In this document: positions 8,748 to 17,785 of the stretch, piece by piece
Position numbering within the stretch: the first letter of the stretch is position 1
Layout: every line of letters begins with the position of its first letter
Assembly (NCBI GenBank): GCA_013388835.1
Contig: JACAEL010000026.1
Location: forward strand, 28,780 to 92,779
DNA: 64,000 nt
Direction of reading: 5' to 3'
From: Candidatus Thorarchaeota archaeon
GTDB taxonomy: Archaea > Asgardarchaeota > Thorarchaeia > Thorarchaeales > Thorarchaeaceae
Notes under the pieces: model-generated
Told to the model about the DNA's origin: nothing
The model's input: the letters and a program-made list of their open reading frames with translations, nothing else
The model's database searches: none
Position numbers and translations under genes: made by a program

Positions 8748-9722
8748 GTGTTCAATCTGGTTAGTCACGAAGAGGCAGTCGCTGTCTACCGACAGCGGCT
8801 ATCAGAAGGTCCTCGTCTGAAGCCCATCCATTACGTCATGGGCTTTGGCTTCTCCGCAGCACTGATGGGCGTCACCACCTTTGATCTGATGCTCTATGTC
8901 AATGTGGTCTTGGACCTCGGTCTGATGCTGTCGCAGATAGAATCATACACACTGCTGATGCTCTTCGTTTGGGCGGCGGTCTGCCCGCTGTCCGTGTGCG
9001 TGATGTACTTGGTGCGGCAAAGACCGAGCGTGATCTCACTACTTCTCCGTGTCCATCGTTTCTTGAAACGCGGGACTGGTGAGTACTTCCTCTGCCCTGA
9101 ACCAGGTGGTAGTGACCTCCGACAGGTACTCAGAAGGTCTCTGTATGGCTCGGTCCTGGTATCAGGGATTGCGCTCACCGTTCTGAGCTTCCAGCTGATT
9201 GTCCCCTCGTCCAGTGAACAGGTAATGACCTTTGGAGCTGCAGTGATGGTTGTGAGTTTCATAGTCCTGCCACTGACTCTGATGGAGTTTTACTTCGGTC
9301 CGTGGCTCTTCAAGGACGCTGGTCTGTTTCACCTGGACTCACGAGACCGCTCTCTGAGTAATGTCGGTGATGACTTGGAGGACATGTTGGAGTTCTTCGC
9401 GGGCATCGACATATTGCTTGTGTGGCTGGAGATCACACTGAACACTAGTACTTGGGTCGCGCTCCTCATCATAGCCATAGTCCTAGGCCCTCTGTTTGCG
9501 ATTATCATCAACTTCACTCTGGTCTTTACAATGATTGAGCGAGACGCGGTGACGTCGATGATCTCCTCGATAATGACCGACCATCAGATGGCCGACATTG
9601 TCCGTGACCCGGAGGGAATCCGGAAGAGGGTGCTTGCTCTAATAGACAAGAGGATGGTCATGCCTGCAGGAGAATCTGACGCACGAGAGGATTGCCATCT
9701 GAGTGAGACGGCGGTATCATGA
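8748..9722 (+). CDS. Polytopic membrane protein of unknown function
   Basis: About 324 residues with roughly six hydrophobic segments (for example YVMGFGFSAALMGVTTF, YTLLMLFVWAAVCPLSVCVM, ALLIIAIVLGPLFAIIINF) and a charged cytoplasmic-type C-terminus. No family was recognised. A GTG at 8748 is chosen because a TATA-like CCTTATCTTT near 8715-8724 would place the transcript start within a few bases of it; an in-frame TTG at 8745 is equally possible. The gene ends convergently with thiQ, overlapping it by six bases. Confidence 0.7.
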   Translation: MFNLVSHEEAVAVYRQRLSEGPRLKPIHYVMGFGFSAALMGVTTFDLMLYVNVVLDLGLMLSQIESYTLLMLFVWAAVCPLSVCVMYLVRQRPSVISLLLRVHRFLKRGTGEYFLCPEPGGSDLRQVLRRSLYGSVLVSGIALTVLSFQLIVPSSSEQVMTFGAAVMVVSFIVLPLTLMEFYFGPWLFKDAGLFHLDSRDRSLSNVGDDLEDMLEFFAGIDILLVWLEITLNTSTWVALLIIAIVLGPLFAIIINFTLVFTMIERDAVTSMISSIMTDHQMADIVRDPEGIRKRVLALIDKRMVMPAGESDAREDCHLSETAVS

Positions 9723-10778
9723 TGGCTTACTGACGACTCTCAACGACCCATCTCTTAGTTGTACGTTGACATGTGCGTCTTCGGAGAGATGCGGCAGTTC
9801 TCTCTGGGCCGTCAGACTCGTCACTCTGATGCCGTTGATGTCAAGCAGCGCACGAGTCATTCCTAGTCCACATGTCAGTGCAACGACTCTGGCTGGCAGT
9901 CCGTGTGGGTCGTCTCGGGCGGTGATTATCACGTCTTCAGGCTTGATGGTCACCGTCACTCTCGTTCCTACAGCTCCGCTGCCGATGGCTTGAAAGACCC
10001 CCCCGCATACTTCGACGCTCAATCGGCCATTCTTGTAATCCTCCAGCACAACCGCATCCAGCAGATTGCCTCTTCCGACGAAGGAGGCAACAAACGCACT
10101 CGAAGGCATGTCGTAAATCTGTCTGGGCGTGCCTGTCTGGAGGACAACCCCCTCGTTAAGGACTGCCACCCGGTCTGCGATGGCGAACGCCTCCTCTTGA
10201 CTGTGGGTCACGTATACGGTCGTGACCCCTAGCCTCTTCTGTATTGATCTAATCTCGGACTGGAGCCTCTCTCGAAGGACCAAGTCAAGTGAGGACAGTG
10301 GCTCGTCCAGAAGCAGAAGACTTGGCCTTGTAGCAAGGGCTCTTGCGAGGGACACACGCTGCTGCTCGCCTCCGCTGAGCTCTCGTACCCGCCGACCGAG
10401 GAGATGTCTTATTTCAAGCATGTCGGAGAGTTCGAGCACACGTTCACGTATCTGTGACTCTGTCCATCCTGCAATGTCCGGACCGAATGCGATGTTCTCC
10501 ATCACGGACATGTTGGGGAAGAGTGCATGCCACTGAAACACCATCCCAATCCCTCTGGCACGAGGAGGGACGCCCGCCATGTCTCTGCCATCAAACTTTA
10601 CGTGTCCACTCTCTGCTGAGATGAAGCCCGCTATCATGCGCAGTGTTGTGGACTTTCCGGAACCGCTCGGGCCCAGCAGACACATGAGCTCACCATCCTC
10701 CACTGTCAGGTCGATGGGGCCTATTCGAGTCCCATCGGCGAACCTGCGAACCATCCCCTCGACCTCCACTCTCACCAT
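9717..10778 (-). CDS. thiQ: ABC transporter ATP-binding protein, thiamine (ThiQ-like)
   Basis: A 353-residue ATPase of the PotA/FbpC/ThiQ class that powers uptake through the adjacent permease. Walker A GPSGSGKS is at 36-43, followed by the signature LSGGEQQRVSLARAL, Walker B LLLLDEPLSSLD and the switch histidine in VYVTHSQEE. A C-terminal domain of about 110 residues is TOBE-like. Its ATG overlaps the permease stop by one base (TAATG), so the genes are translationally coupled. The substrate call rests on the ThiB-like binding protein and the divergent ThiN regulator; iron or sulfate transporters have similar ATPases. Confidence 0.85.
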   Translation of the reverse strand: MVRVEVEGMVRRFADGTRIGPIDLTVEDGELMCLLGPSGSGKSTTLRMIAGFISAESGHVKFDGRDMAGVPPRARGIGMVFQWHALFPNMSVMENIAFGPDIAGWTESQIRERVLELSDMLEIRHLLGRRVRELSGGEQQRVSLARALATRPSLLLLDEPLSSLDLVLRERLQSEIRSIQKRLGVTTVYVTHSQEEAFAIADRVAVLNEGVVLQTGTPRQIYDMPSSAFVASFVGRGNLLDAVVLEDYKNGRLSVEVCGGVFQAIGSGAVGTRVTVTIKPEDVIITARDDPHGLPARVVALTCGLGMTRALLDINGIRVTSLTAQRELPHLSEDAHVNVQLRDGSLRVVSKPS

Positions 10779-12436
10779 TAGAAACGGCTCACCTTCTCGA
10801 CCCCTGCGACTCTCTCAATCAATACGAACGCTGTAATGCAGCACATCACCAACACCAGAGCTGCTGCGCCTGCATGGACGAATTTGCGTACACCGAGATA
10901 CTGATACACCGCAACGGACAGTGTGATGTTCTGCGGGAGTGCTATGAAGAGCGTGGCAGACATCTCTCCGATGGCCATGGCGAAAGCGAATGCGGCTCCC
11001 ACGGCAATACCGGGTGCCAGTATGGGAAGTTCCACAAAGAACAGCTTCTGCAGCCGAGATGCGCCAAGGAGGTCAGCTTGGTCCATGATGTCTGGCTCCA
11101 TTGCCAACAGCGCTATTTCTATCGACCTCGTCGTGAAGGGCAGACCCACAATTGTCTGGGCGAAGACTATCAGAAGCCAAGGGTTCTGGCCCAGACCTAG
11201 TGGTACTGCAATGGCCTGCATCAGACCGTAGGCGACCGTGATTGAGGACACTCCAAGCGGTAACATCACTAGTGCAGACGCGAGGGTGCCGGAGCGTGAT
11301 GTCCTCCCCCTTCGCACATACGCAAGCGGGAATGCCAGCAGTACTGCGAACAGCGTGGAGATGGATGCATAGAACAGGGAGTTGATGAGCGGGAGCAGAC
11401 CTCCTCCAGTACCGAACACCAGCAGATTCTGAAGCCCTTCGAGTGTATATGTCCTCCGGACTGAGTCGTACACTGCGGAGTGAAACGTTGAAACGACTGG
11501 ACCAGCAACCAGCACGACTATCGCTGCTGAGTAGAGTACAACAAGCGTTCTCTGTGGTAGGGTCAAGTCTGACAGGTGCACGGTCCTGATTGAGCCCACA
11601 GTCATTGCCTGCTGCTCGTTCCTTGTCGCATAGGAATAGGCCACTGCGATGCTGGTGGTCACGAAAGCCTGCATCAGCACTAGCGCACTGGCCTCTGGAT
11701 AGTCGAACGTTCTGAATGCGTTCCATATCTGAACCTCGACTGTCATGAAGTTGCCCTCTCCCAGTGCGAGCACAATGGGGAAAGACAGGAAACAGAATAG
11801 AAAGACTAGGAGTGAGGATGCCATGAGCGAGTGTGATATGTGTGGCAGTACTATCCGCCTAAGCCTCTGAAGTGGCGATGCGCCCAGTGCCTCAGCGACA
11901 TCCTCCAGCTCGGGGGGCAACCTTTGAAGAGATGAGGAGATTACCAGCAGGACTATTGGGATGTTGTAGAAGGCGTGGGCGAGCACTATGCCAAGAGGAC
12001 CTGATGCAAGGTTGATCACGGACGAAGTAGTGCCCAATATGGCCCCAAGAGCTGAGTCAACTATACCGTATGCTCCGAACATCCTGAGAAAGCCTATTAC
12101 CACTGCAATCGGGGGCAGAACGAAGGGGACTATGATAGTTGCACGCACCAGCGACTTTGCGCGGAAGTCGAGACGAGCAAGGATGAACGCGCCCGGCAGG
12201 CCGATGGCAAGTGTGAGTGCTGTACTCACGAGTGCCTGAGCAAATGTGAACTGCAGGGTCCTGTGAGTTACAACTGACCCGAGGGTGTCTGTGAGTGATA
12301 ATGGCCACTGTGGAACCAGCCCAGCAAAGGTCACGTACGCGACAGGATAGAGGATGAAGACGACCAACACGGTCAACGGGATGACTAGCACCCACTGTGC
12401 TGTATGTGTTGGTCGCAAGTGAATCAGCACACTCAT
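10778..12436 (-). CDS. thiP: Fused ABC permease, thiamine (ThiP-like)
   Basis: About 552 residues with two permease domains in tandem, each carrying an EAA-type coupling motif (EALGASPLQRLRRIVLPH in the first half, DLLGASRLQKLFFVELPILAPG in the second) and about six membrane segments. Such double-length permeases are typical of thiamine and Fe3+ importers. Start ATG 12436 overlaps the thiB stop in an ATGA arrangement; an in-frame upstream codon at 12469 would force a 37-base overlap and is rejected. It works with ThiB and ThiQ in the membrane. Confidence 0.85.
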   Translation of the reverse strand: MSVLIHLRPTHTAQWVLVIPLTVLVVFILYPVAYVTFAGLVPQWPLSLTDTLGSVVTHRTLQFTFAQALVSTALTLAIGLPGAFILARLDFRAKSLVRATIIVPFVLPPIAVVIGFLRMFGAYGIVDSALGAILGTTSSVINLASGPLGIVLAHAFYNIPIVLLVISSSLQRLPPELEDVAEALGASPLQRLRRIVLPHISHSLMASSLLVFLFCFLSFPIVLALGEGNFMTVEVQIWNAFRTFDYPEASALVLMQAFVTTSIAVAYSYATRNEQQAMTVGSIRTVHLSDLTLPQRTLVVLYSAAIVVLVAGPVVSTFHSAVYDSVRRTYTLEGLQNLLVFGTGGGLLPLINSLFYASISTLFAVLLAFPLAYVRRGRTSRSGTLASALVMLPLGVSSITVAYGLMQAIAVPLGLGQNPWLLIVFAQTIVGLPFTTRSIEIALLAMEPDIMDQADLLGASRLQKLFFVELPILAPGIAVGAAFAFAMAIGEMSATLFIALPQNITLSVAVYQYLGVRKFVHAGAAALVLVMCCITAFVLIERVAGVEKVSRF

Positions 12437-13557
12437 TGAGTCATGATGATGTCCCACTCGTCGAGCCATTGAGTGAGGTTGGCACGTATCTCTGTCGCTG
12501 ACAAGTACTGATTCAGGTCAGTGACATCCTCTGGGTGCAGCGCATATTGGAACGCTTCCGGCAGCGTGACCCCCGGACTGACAGGGAACATCCACTGGTT
12601 GAGTGCTATCTGCTGTTGTACCGGCAGAGTCAGGCAGTAGTCTACGAATGCCCTTGCCAGTCCCGGGTTCGGACCGTTCTTCACAACTCCAACTCCCTCG
12701 ACCTGAAGCCAAGCGTAACTGCTGTTGTTGTATACAAACGGAGCGACTCCAATGTTGGGCGCTGACCCCGTGTAGTATGCGGAGTAGGCTGGGTCGGTGC
12801 CGTATGACACAAGCATATGTCTTGTTGGGTCGTCATCCCACTTGGACCATGCTTCTGACCAGCCCTGTTGAACGTCTATCTTTGATTTCACCTGAGTCCA
12901 CCATTCAGTCCAATCCTTCCCAAGTATCTTTTCATATGCTGCAATCTGACTGAGCATGAAGGCCAGACCCGGGCTGCTCAGGTGTGGGTTCTCTGTCACG
13001 AGTGCAGACGCCATATCAGGAGCGGCCAGTGCTTCAAAGGTCAGGTTAGCAAGAACAGGGTGGGTTGTGGTGTTCATGTCGGCAAGAGAGTATACGACTG
13101 CAATTATGCCAAAGTCGAATGGAGTCAGATAGTGATCCGGACTCAGTGCGTTCACCAGTCTGGTGTCTATCAGCTCAACACCTGTCGCATTGTACGGTTC
13201 GAGGACTGCCCTTGCGGCCTCCTGCATCACAAGCACGTTGTCAATCCCTATCACGACGTCCGCCACCGGTTTCGAAGCCTCAGCATTCAAACGTGCCACA
13301 ATGCCACTGGCATCCGTCTGCAGTCTGACTATCTCTATGTCCACCCCATGTGTCAGCTCAAATTGACCGAAGACGCGCTCATCGATTGTGCTCGGGTCGT
13401 CTCCCCATGCCATGAAGCTGTCATAGGTGTAGACATACATCTTGTGCTTGGGCCATGACCAGATTGCAAAACCGGCCACTGCAATTATGATCACTGCAAC
13501 AATAGCCCCCACTGTGATCCGTGGGTCTCGTCTCTTGGTGTACTGTGGGATGCTCAT
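12433..13557 (-). CDS. thiB: Periplasmic-type thiamine-binding protein (ThiB/TbpA-like), membrane anchored
   Basis: A 374-residue solute-binding protein with an N-terminal uncleaved-type membrane anchor (ITVGAIVAVIIIAVAGFAIW) followed by the ThiB fold. It matches ThiB along its length: VYTYDSFMAWG at the mature start, ADVVIGIDNVL, TPFDFGIIAVVYS, SSPGLAFML, SYGTDPAYSAYY and a C-terminal region with FVDYCLTLPVQQ. It should capture thiamine or a phosphate ester outside the cell and deliver it to ThiP/ThiQ. The ATG at 13557 has AAGGAGA six bases upstream; the frame extends further 5' but through the promoter region. First gene of thiBPQ. Confidence 0.85.
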   Translation of the reverse strand: MSIPQYTKRRDPRITVGAIVAVIIIAVAGFAIWSWPKHKMYVYTYDSFMAWGDDPSTIDERVFGQFELTHGVDIEIVRLQTDASGIVARLNAEASKPVADVVIGIDNVLVMQEAARAVLEPYNATGVELIDTRLVNALSPDHYLTPFDFGIIAVVYSLADMNTTTHPVLANLTFEALAAPDMASALVTENPHLSSPGLAFMLSQIAAYEKILGKDWTEWWTQVKSKIDVQQGWSEAWSKWDDDPTRHMLVSYGTDPAYSAYYTGSAPNIGVAPFVYNNSSYAWLQVEGVGVVKNGPNPGLARAFVDYCLTLPVQQQIALNQWMFPVSPGVTLPEAFQYALHPEDVTDLNQYLSATEIRANLTQWLDEWDIIMTQ

Positions 13558-13570
13558 GAACAGTCTCCTT

Positions 13571-13596
13571 ATAAGGCCATTATACAACGGCCTTAT
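13571..13596. promoter_or_regulatory. Palindromic operator candidate for ThiR
   Basis: ATAAGGCC (13571-13578) and GGCCTTAT (13589-13596) form a perfect 8-bp inverted repeat with a 10-base spacer in the divergent intergenic region of thiB and thiR. It lies 14 bases upstream of the thiB start and between the two core promoters, where a bound repressor would block thiB transcription. Assignment to ThiR is inference from position and the family's role. Confidence 0.65.
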
Positions 13597-13610
13597 GATA
13601 CCAGACAGCG

Positions 13611-13618
13611 ATATATAC
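13611..13618 (+). promoter_or_regulatory. TATA box of thiR, possibly shared with thiB
   Basis: ATATATAC lies 25-32 bases upstream of the thiR GTG. The sequence is nearly symmetrical, so it could also serve thiB on the other strand, with a start point near 13585 and a leader of about 28 bases holding the thiB AAGGAGA. An alternative thiB TATA (TATAATG, complement of 13579-13585) lies inside the palindrome spacer. Confidence 0.55.
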
Positions 13619-13642
13619 CTTTTCTTCAGGAGAGTAGCAGTT

Positions 13643-14566
13643 GTGAGACCTCCATGTGAGATTGTCCAGAAAGAACTCCTTCCCCTTGTGAGGTCATGCG
13701 TTGCCCGTGCTCTCAAGGACCATGGCCTCTCTCAGAATGAGATTGGGGCAAGGATGCGAGTGACACAGGCTGCTGTCAGCAAGTACCTTTCGGGCCCGCT
13801 TGCAGAAGGACCATTGTATGCAGAAGTCGAGGGGTTAATCGAGCAGGTCACGGAAGACCTGCTTGAGGGACGTCCCGAGTCCGATGTCATCGACCATCTG
13901 TGCCGGGTCTGCATGGAACTCAGGATTGGTTCCGTAGTGTGTCGCCGGCACAGGGAGACTCACAGGAGTCTGAAGGAGGAAGACTGTCAGGCTTGCGCGC
14001 AACTTCTCGGTGGCGAACGTGAGACGTTTCAGAGTCGATTCTCGCTGCTATCAGAGATGAGAGTGGCCATGGAGACCATCGAGGGTTGTTCTGTGTTCCA
14101 TAGGCTCATTCCGGAAGTGCGGTCGAACTTGGTAGCATGTGACTCCAAGGCGAAGGAGTCGCGGGATGTCGTGGGGATACCGGGCAGGATTACCGTTGTT
14201 AGAGGTCGAGTACGAGCACTGGCATCACCTGAGTACGGTGCGTCAGGTCACACTGCCAAGATGCTACTGTGGGCCAGATCGTTCTATCCCCGTGTGCATG
14301 CATGTCTCGCGATAAGTGGCAAGGATGAGACTGTCAGAGCTGCACAGGACTCGGGTTTTCCAGTTGAGCGAATTGCGTCGCCGGCGGGTGCGGTGGAGGA
14401 GATAATCGAAGCTGCAAGACTGACAACAAACCGTCGTGCAGACTACACATCAGTGCATTTGCCGGGGGGACTGGGTATCGAACCCATACTGTACCTGTTC
14501 GGTCCCTCGGCCGTCGAGCTGGCGCAGCGGGCAGTGATCGTGGCCGAGAGGCTTAGCCAGTCCTAG
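13643..14566 (+). CDS. thiR: ThiR: HTH transcriptional regulator with ThiN effector domain
   Basis: About 307 residues. The N-terminal third holds a helix-turn-helix (LSQNEIGARMRVTQAAVSKYL), followed by a Cys-containing segment (CMELRIGSVVCRRH, CQAC) that could bind a metal. The C-terminal half, from about PEVRSNLVACDSKAKESRDVVGI onward, is a ThiN domain, which as a separate enzyme is thiamine-phosphate synthase and in archaeal ThiR senses thiamine phosphate. The divergent thiBPQ operon and the palindrome between them support a local repressor. The GTG at 13643 is chosen because AGGAGAG lies eight bases before it and ATATATAC lies 25-32 bases before it; longer versions would start upstream of the promoter. 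Confidence 0.85.
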   Translation: MRPPCEIVQKELLPLVRSCVARALKDHGLSQNEIGARMRVTQAAVSKYLSGPLAEGPLYAEVEGLIEQVTEDLLEGRPESDVIDHLCRVCMELRIGSVVCRRHRETHRSLKEEDCQACAQLLGGERETFQSRFSLLSEMRVAMETIEGCSVFHRLIPEVRSNLVACDSKAKESRDVVGIPGRITVVRGRVRALASPEYGASGHTAKMLLWARSFYPRVHACLAISGKDETVRAAQDSGFPVERIASPAGAVEEIIEAARLTTNRRADYTSVHLPGGLGIEPILYLFGPSAVELAQRAVIVAERLSQS

Positions 14567-14618
14567 TACTGGACGTGTTACAAGGTCTTATCTCACAATT
14601 GGTTCAGGGCTGAAGAGG

Positions 14619-15485
14619 ATGCCCATGAAACCGTCACCTCAGATCCGGAATGGCCAGATGGATGACTGTAGGGACCTCCTGACAGTATATCAGACAACGA
14701 GACGACTGCGCATGGCGGACGCCACAGTGGAGGATGTGAAGACAGCTCACCGAGGGCCGCTCTTCAGAAAGTGGGGCTGGCTTGTGGCTTTGCAGGACGG
14801 ACGCGCAATAGCTGAGATTGTCTTCCGGACTGAGAGGAGTGACGCATATGGCAAATTGGGAATCATCACAAGCATAGATGTGGACGTCAGGTATCAGAGA
14901 AGAGGCATTGGCTCCCTCCTGACCAAGGCCGCCGAGGAAGTTCTTAGAAGCAAGGGGGTGTCCCGTGTCCTTGTTGACTCCACTCCTGAGTCCTACAACT
15001 TCTGGATGCGGCAGGGGTACTTCAGCAGAGGCTCACTGTTTGAACTGAGTGCCGACTTACGGAGTCTGAGAAGAGGTGGTCCCAGAGCACTCAGCATGAC
15101 GAGACTGGAGGATTCTGAGCGGTTGCCAGCGTGTCTGGAACTCCACAATCTCGCGCCTCCCGGCCTGCTGTCCAAGACAGCAGGAGCGATACTAGGAGGA
15201 CGGTGCAGGGGGGAGGTCTTTGAGTTTCGTTACGAGGGTGAGCTCGTAGGCGCCGGTGCATTCGCGGTTGAAAACGATGACACGGCTTCATTTGTTGCGG
15301 ATGCCTTTAATGGCGGGTCGGCTCAGTTGGGTTTCATTGCGTGTCGAACTGCGCGAGCTGCAAGTACGGCTGGAATCAGACGAGTCAGGACCGTTGTGTC
15401 ACGAGATCTCATTCCTGAGTACGAGACACTTGCTAGTTGGACCGTCACGCCATCAAGCATCATGCCCGCCGTCAAGATTCTGTAG
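14619..15485 (+). CDS. GNAT-family N-acetyltransferase
   Basis: 288 residues. The N-terminal 150 residues form a GNAT fold with the acetyl-CoA motif A (SIDVDVRYQRRGIGSLLTKAAEE) and the following VLVDSTPESYNFWMRQGY. The C-terminal half may be a second, degenerate acetyltransferase-like domain (FRYEGELVGAGAFAVEN). The acceptor substrate is unknown. A TATA-like GTCTTATCTC near 14584-14593 places the transcript start just before the ATG. The stop directly abuts the convergent surface-protein gene. Confidence 0.8.
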   Translation: MPMKPSPQIRNGQMDDCRDLLTVYQTTRRLRMADATVEDVKTAHRGPLFRKWGWLVALQDGRAIAEIVFRTERSDAYGKLGIITSIDVDVRYQRRGIGSLLTKAAEEVLRSKGVSRVLVDSTPESYNFWMRQGYFSRGSLFELSADLRSLRRGGPRALSMTRLEDSERLPACLELHNLAPPGLLSKTAGAILGGRCRGEVFEFRYEGELVGAGAFAVENDDTASFVADAFNGGSAQLGFIACRTARAASTAGIRRVRTVVSRDLIPEYETLASWTVTPSSIMPAVKIL

Positions 15486-17057
15486 TCACTGCGGGTTCAC
15501 GGGTCCCTCGACGAGCGGGAGAATCAGGTTGACGAATATCAGCGTCAGCCCGATTGCCCATATGCTTGCCAAGTTGAAGTGCCAGTACACCAGCGCCATT
15601 GATGTCACGCCGATGAGGTAGAACAATGCGAGCACCACTACTGCGAACACTAGGTCCACTATCAGTGTGGTGCGTAGTCCTTGTCCCTTCCGCCAGCGTA
15701 GGAGCGGTATTGCAAAGGCGACTCCCAGCAGAACCGCCAGGCTGAGGACTTCTTCGACTCTGATAGATGCGAAGCCGAACAGTCTCTTCGCCTCCGCGGT
15801 CAGGTTCTCATCGGTGACGACGACTACCTTCATCTCATGTTGCCACTTGGAGAATGCGCCGGTGTCGATATAGAATGTGAACTCACCGGGAGCAACTGTC
15901 TGATTGATGAGGCCCGGTACAGGAACCCCATCAACGAACACGGTCAAGTTGACCTGCTTCCATGTGCTCTCGATCTTGATGGTCACCGGAGCGTAACCCA
16001 CTATGATGTCTTGGTCGGTCGAAACGAATGACACAGTCGGTACGCCATGATTGTTCACGACCAGCACCATGCGAACTGTGTAGTGATGACCGTATGCGTC
16101 GTATGCGATGAATGTAAAGTTGTGCTCACCCTCTGAGTACACAGTCGTATTGAGTGTGAAGGTCACAGTACCTGCAGAGAGTGTGATGTTCCGGACATCA
16201 AATGCCAACACATCGTCGACATATGCAGACAGGGTCACGTTAGGATAGGGCGTTGCCACATACATCTTGATCTCAGCATTTCCAGCTATTTCGCTGTATG
16301 ATGTTATTCCCACCGTGCTGATTCTCACGTTATCAAGGAACGTGTAGTTGCGCGCGACGCTCGCAGTCAGTCCCTCAGGCGTAGTCACGACGATGTTGAC
16401 CCTGTTGATTCCATTCTCGTAGAGACTGCCATTGATTGTGTAGTTGTTTACTCCTGTGAATATGAGCGTCTTGTTGTACTCTGGAAGGAGTCGTCCTGCA
16501 ATGGAGATGTTCAGGTAGACTTGGGTATACGTCGATGTCACGTTCAGCGTAAGATTTGTCAGACCTGTGATGACACCATCTACCCCGGGTGCCACGATGG
16601 CCAGGGACGGCGATCCGTGGTTATTCACAAGAAACACCAAGTGGTAGGTCTCACGGTCGACCGGAGTGAAGGTCTCGTTCTCAAACAGGAAGGTGAAATT
16701 CAGGTTGCCTTCAGGAAGCTGAAGTGTGTCGACTGTGACGTTGACCACTCCGGTGCCAATCTCTGTACGGTTGTAAGGGGGGTATATGTCACCATTCACG
16801 AAGAGCGTGAGATTCACAGGCCCGTTGACTGAAGTCACATTGAGAGTCACGTTTACTGTGCCCATCAGTGTGCTCTGGTTGGAGGGTTGAATGAGCACTA
16901 CGGACATATTCGGGGAGTCGTAACCAGCCAGTATGGGTTCACACGCTGGGCCGTCAATGACCACATCGCCAACTATGGTCAAGGGCTGGTAGGACTGAAT
17001 GGCCCCGACGAAGACAAGCATAAGGAGTAGAGTTGCTAACAGACGGTTGCTCTTCAT
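15486..17057 (-). CDS. Secreted, heavily N-glycosylated surface protein with Ig-like repeats and C-terminal membrane segments
   Basis: 523 residues. A signal peptide (LLATLLLMLVFVGAIQ) is followed by about four beta-sandwich repeats of roughly 95 residues, each with a turn like VNNHGSPSLAIVAPGVDGVITGLTNLTLNVTST. Asn-X-Thr/Ser sequons are very frequent, as expected for an archaeal exported glycoprotein. The last 90 residues hold three hydrophobic segments (LAVLLGVAFAIPLL, LVFAVVVLALFYLIGV, IWAIGLTLIFVNLILPL) that would anchor it. GGAAGGT lies six bases before the ATG. It may be an S-layer or adhesion-type protein; the specific role is unknown. Confidence 0.8.
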   Translation of the reverse strand: MKSNRLLATLLLMLVFVGAIQSYQPLTIVGDVVIDGPACEPILAGYDSPNMSVVLIQPSNQSTLMGTVNVTLNVTSVNGPVNLTLFVNGDIYPPYNRTEIGTGVVNVTVDTLQLPEGNLNFTFLFENETFTPVDRETYHLVFLVNNHGSPSLAIVAPGVDGVITGLTNLTLNVTSTYTQVYLNISIAGRLLPEYNKTLIFTGVNNYTINGSLYENGINRVNIVVTTPEGLTASVARNYTFLDNVRISTVGITSYSEIAGNAEIKMYVATPYPNVTLSAYVDDVLAFDVRNITLSAGTVTFTLNTTVYSEGEHNFTFIAYDAYGHHYTVRMVLVVNNHGVPTVSFVSTDQDIIVGYAPVTIKIESTWKQVNLTVFVDGVPVPGLINQTVAPGEFTFYIDTGAFSKWQHEMKVVVVTDENLTAEAKRLFGFASIRVEEVLSLAVLLGVAFAIPLLRWRKGQGLRTTLIVDLVFAVVVLALFYLIGVTSMALVYWHFNLASIWAIGLTLIFVNLILPLVEGPVNPQ

Positions 17058-17099
17058 GTTGTTACCTTCCTGGGAACCAATGCTCTCCGAGGCGGGCGT

Positions 17100-17116
17100 C
17101 CCGCGCTCAGCGCGGG
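17100..17116 (-). other. GC-rich hairpin in the leader of the surface-protein gene
   Basis: CCCGCGC (17100-17106) and GCGCGGG (17110-17116) are a perfect inverted repeat with a three-base loop. A TATA-like TTTAAAAC (complement of 17123-17130) sits just upstream on the minus strand, so the hairpin lies around the expected transcript start, about 45 bases before the ATG. It could act as an operator or 5'-end stabiliser. Confidence 0.4.
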
Positions 17117-17221
17117 GGCCGTTTTAAAGATAGCGACAAAAAGAACCACGTACTGCATCTACACGACGGTACTACACCACAACGCTTTTCGTGTGCTTCA
17201 ACTGGCGGAGTCTGATTTCAG

Positions 17222-17767
17222 TTGAAGAGGTCATGGGAATTCCCTTCGAAAGACGGCCGTTCAATCAGTGTGAGGGATGCGACCGCAAGGGATGCGCGGG
17301 ACATGCACACCACCTTCTGTGATGTTGTCTGGGAGGGAAGGTGGCTTCCCACACTGCAACCGAACTCGACAGTTGCTGACTGGGTGACTTGGATTGAGGG
17401 TGCCCGAAGACGCGGTGACGTGATTCTGAAGGCGGAGGTCGAGGGACAGCATGCCGGACACCTGACTCTGCAGCCTGAGGAGTGGGCTGCATCGCGGCAT
17501 GTGGCAAAGCTCGGCATAATCGTCCGCATGGACTACCGGAACATCGGAGTTGGGCGATCACTGATGCTTGCTGCGGAGCGAGCGGCACCGGAGGCTGGCT
17601 ATGAGAAGATTGTTCTGAGCACATTTGCAGACAACTCGGCTGCCCAGCATCTCTATTCATCACTGGGCTACCGGACTGTCGGGACGAGGTTCAATCACTT
17701 CAAGATGGAGAAGGGCTTTATACACGAAGTGCTCTATGAGAAGGAGCTAAGTCATCCAATACCGTGA
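17222..17767 (+). CDS. GNAT-family N-acetyltransferase (RimI/PhnO-like)
   Basis: 181 residues with a full GNAT fold: VRDATARDARDMH at the start, LGIIVRMDYRNIGVGRSLML (motif A, acetyl-CoA pyrophosphate loop) and KIVLSTFADNSAAQHLYSSLGY (motif B with the usual Asn and Tyr). The substrate is unknown. The only in-frame initiation codon that keeps the N-terminal strand is TTG at 17222. It lies 18 bases before the HTH/ACT gene on the same strand, probably one transcript. Confidence 0.8.
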   Translation: MKRSWEFPSKDGRSISVRDATARDARDMHTTFCDVVWEGRWLPTLQPNSTVADWVTWIEGARRRGDVILKAEVEGQHAGHLTLQPEEWAASRHVAKLGIIVRMDYRNIGVGRSLMLAAERAAPEAGYEKIVLSTFADNSAAQHLYSSLGYRTVGTRFNHFKMEKGFIHEVLYEKELSHPIP

Positions 17768-17785
17768 CCGAAGAGGCCTCTCCGC

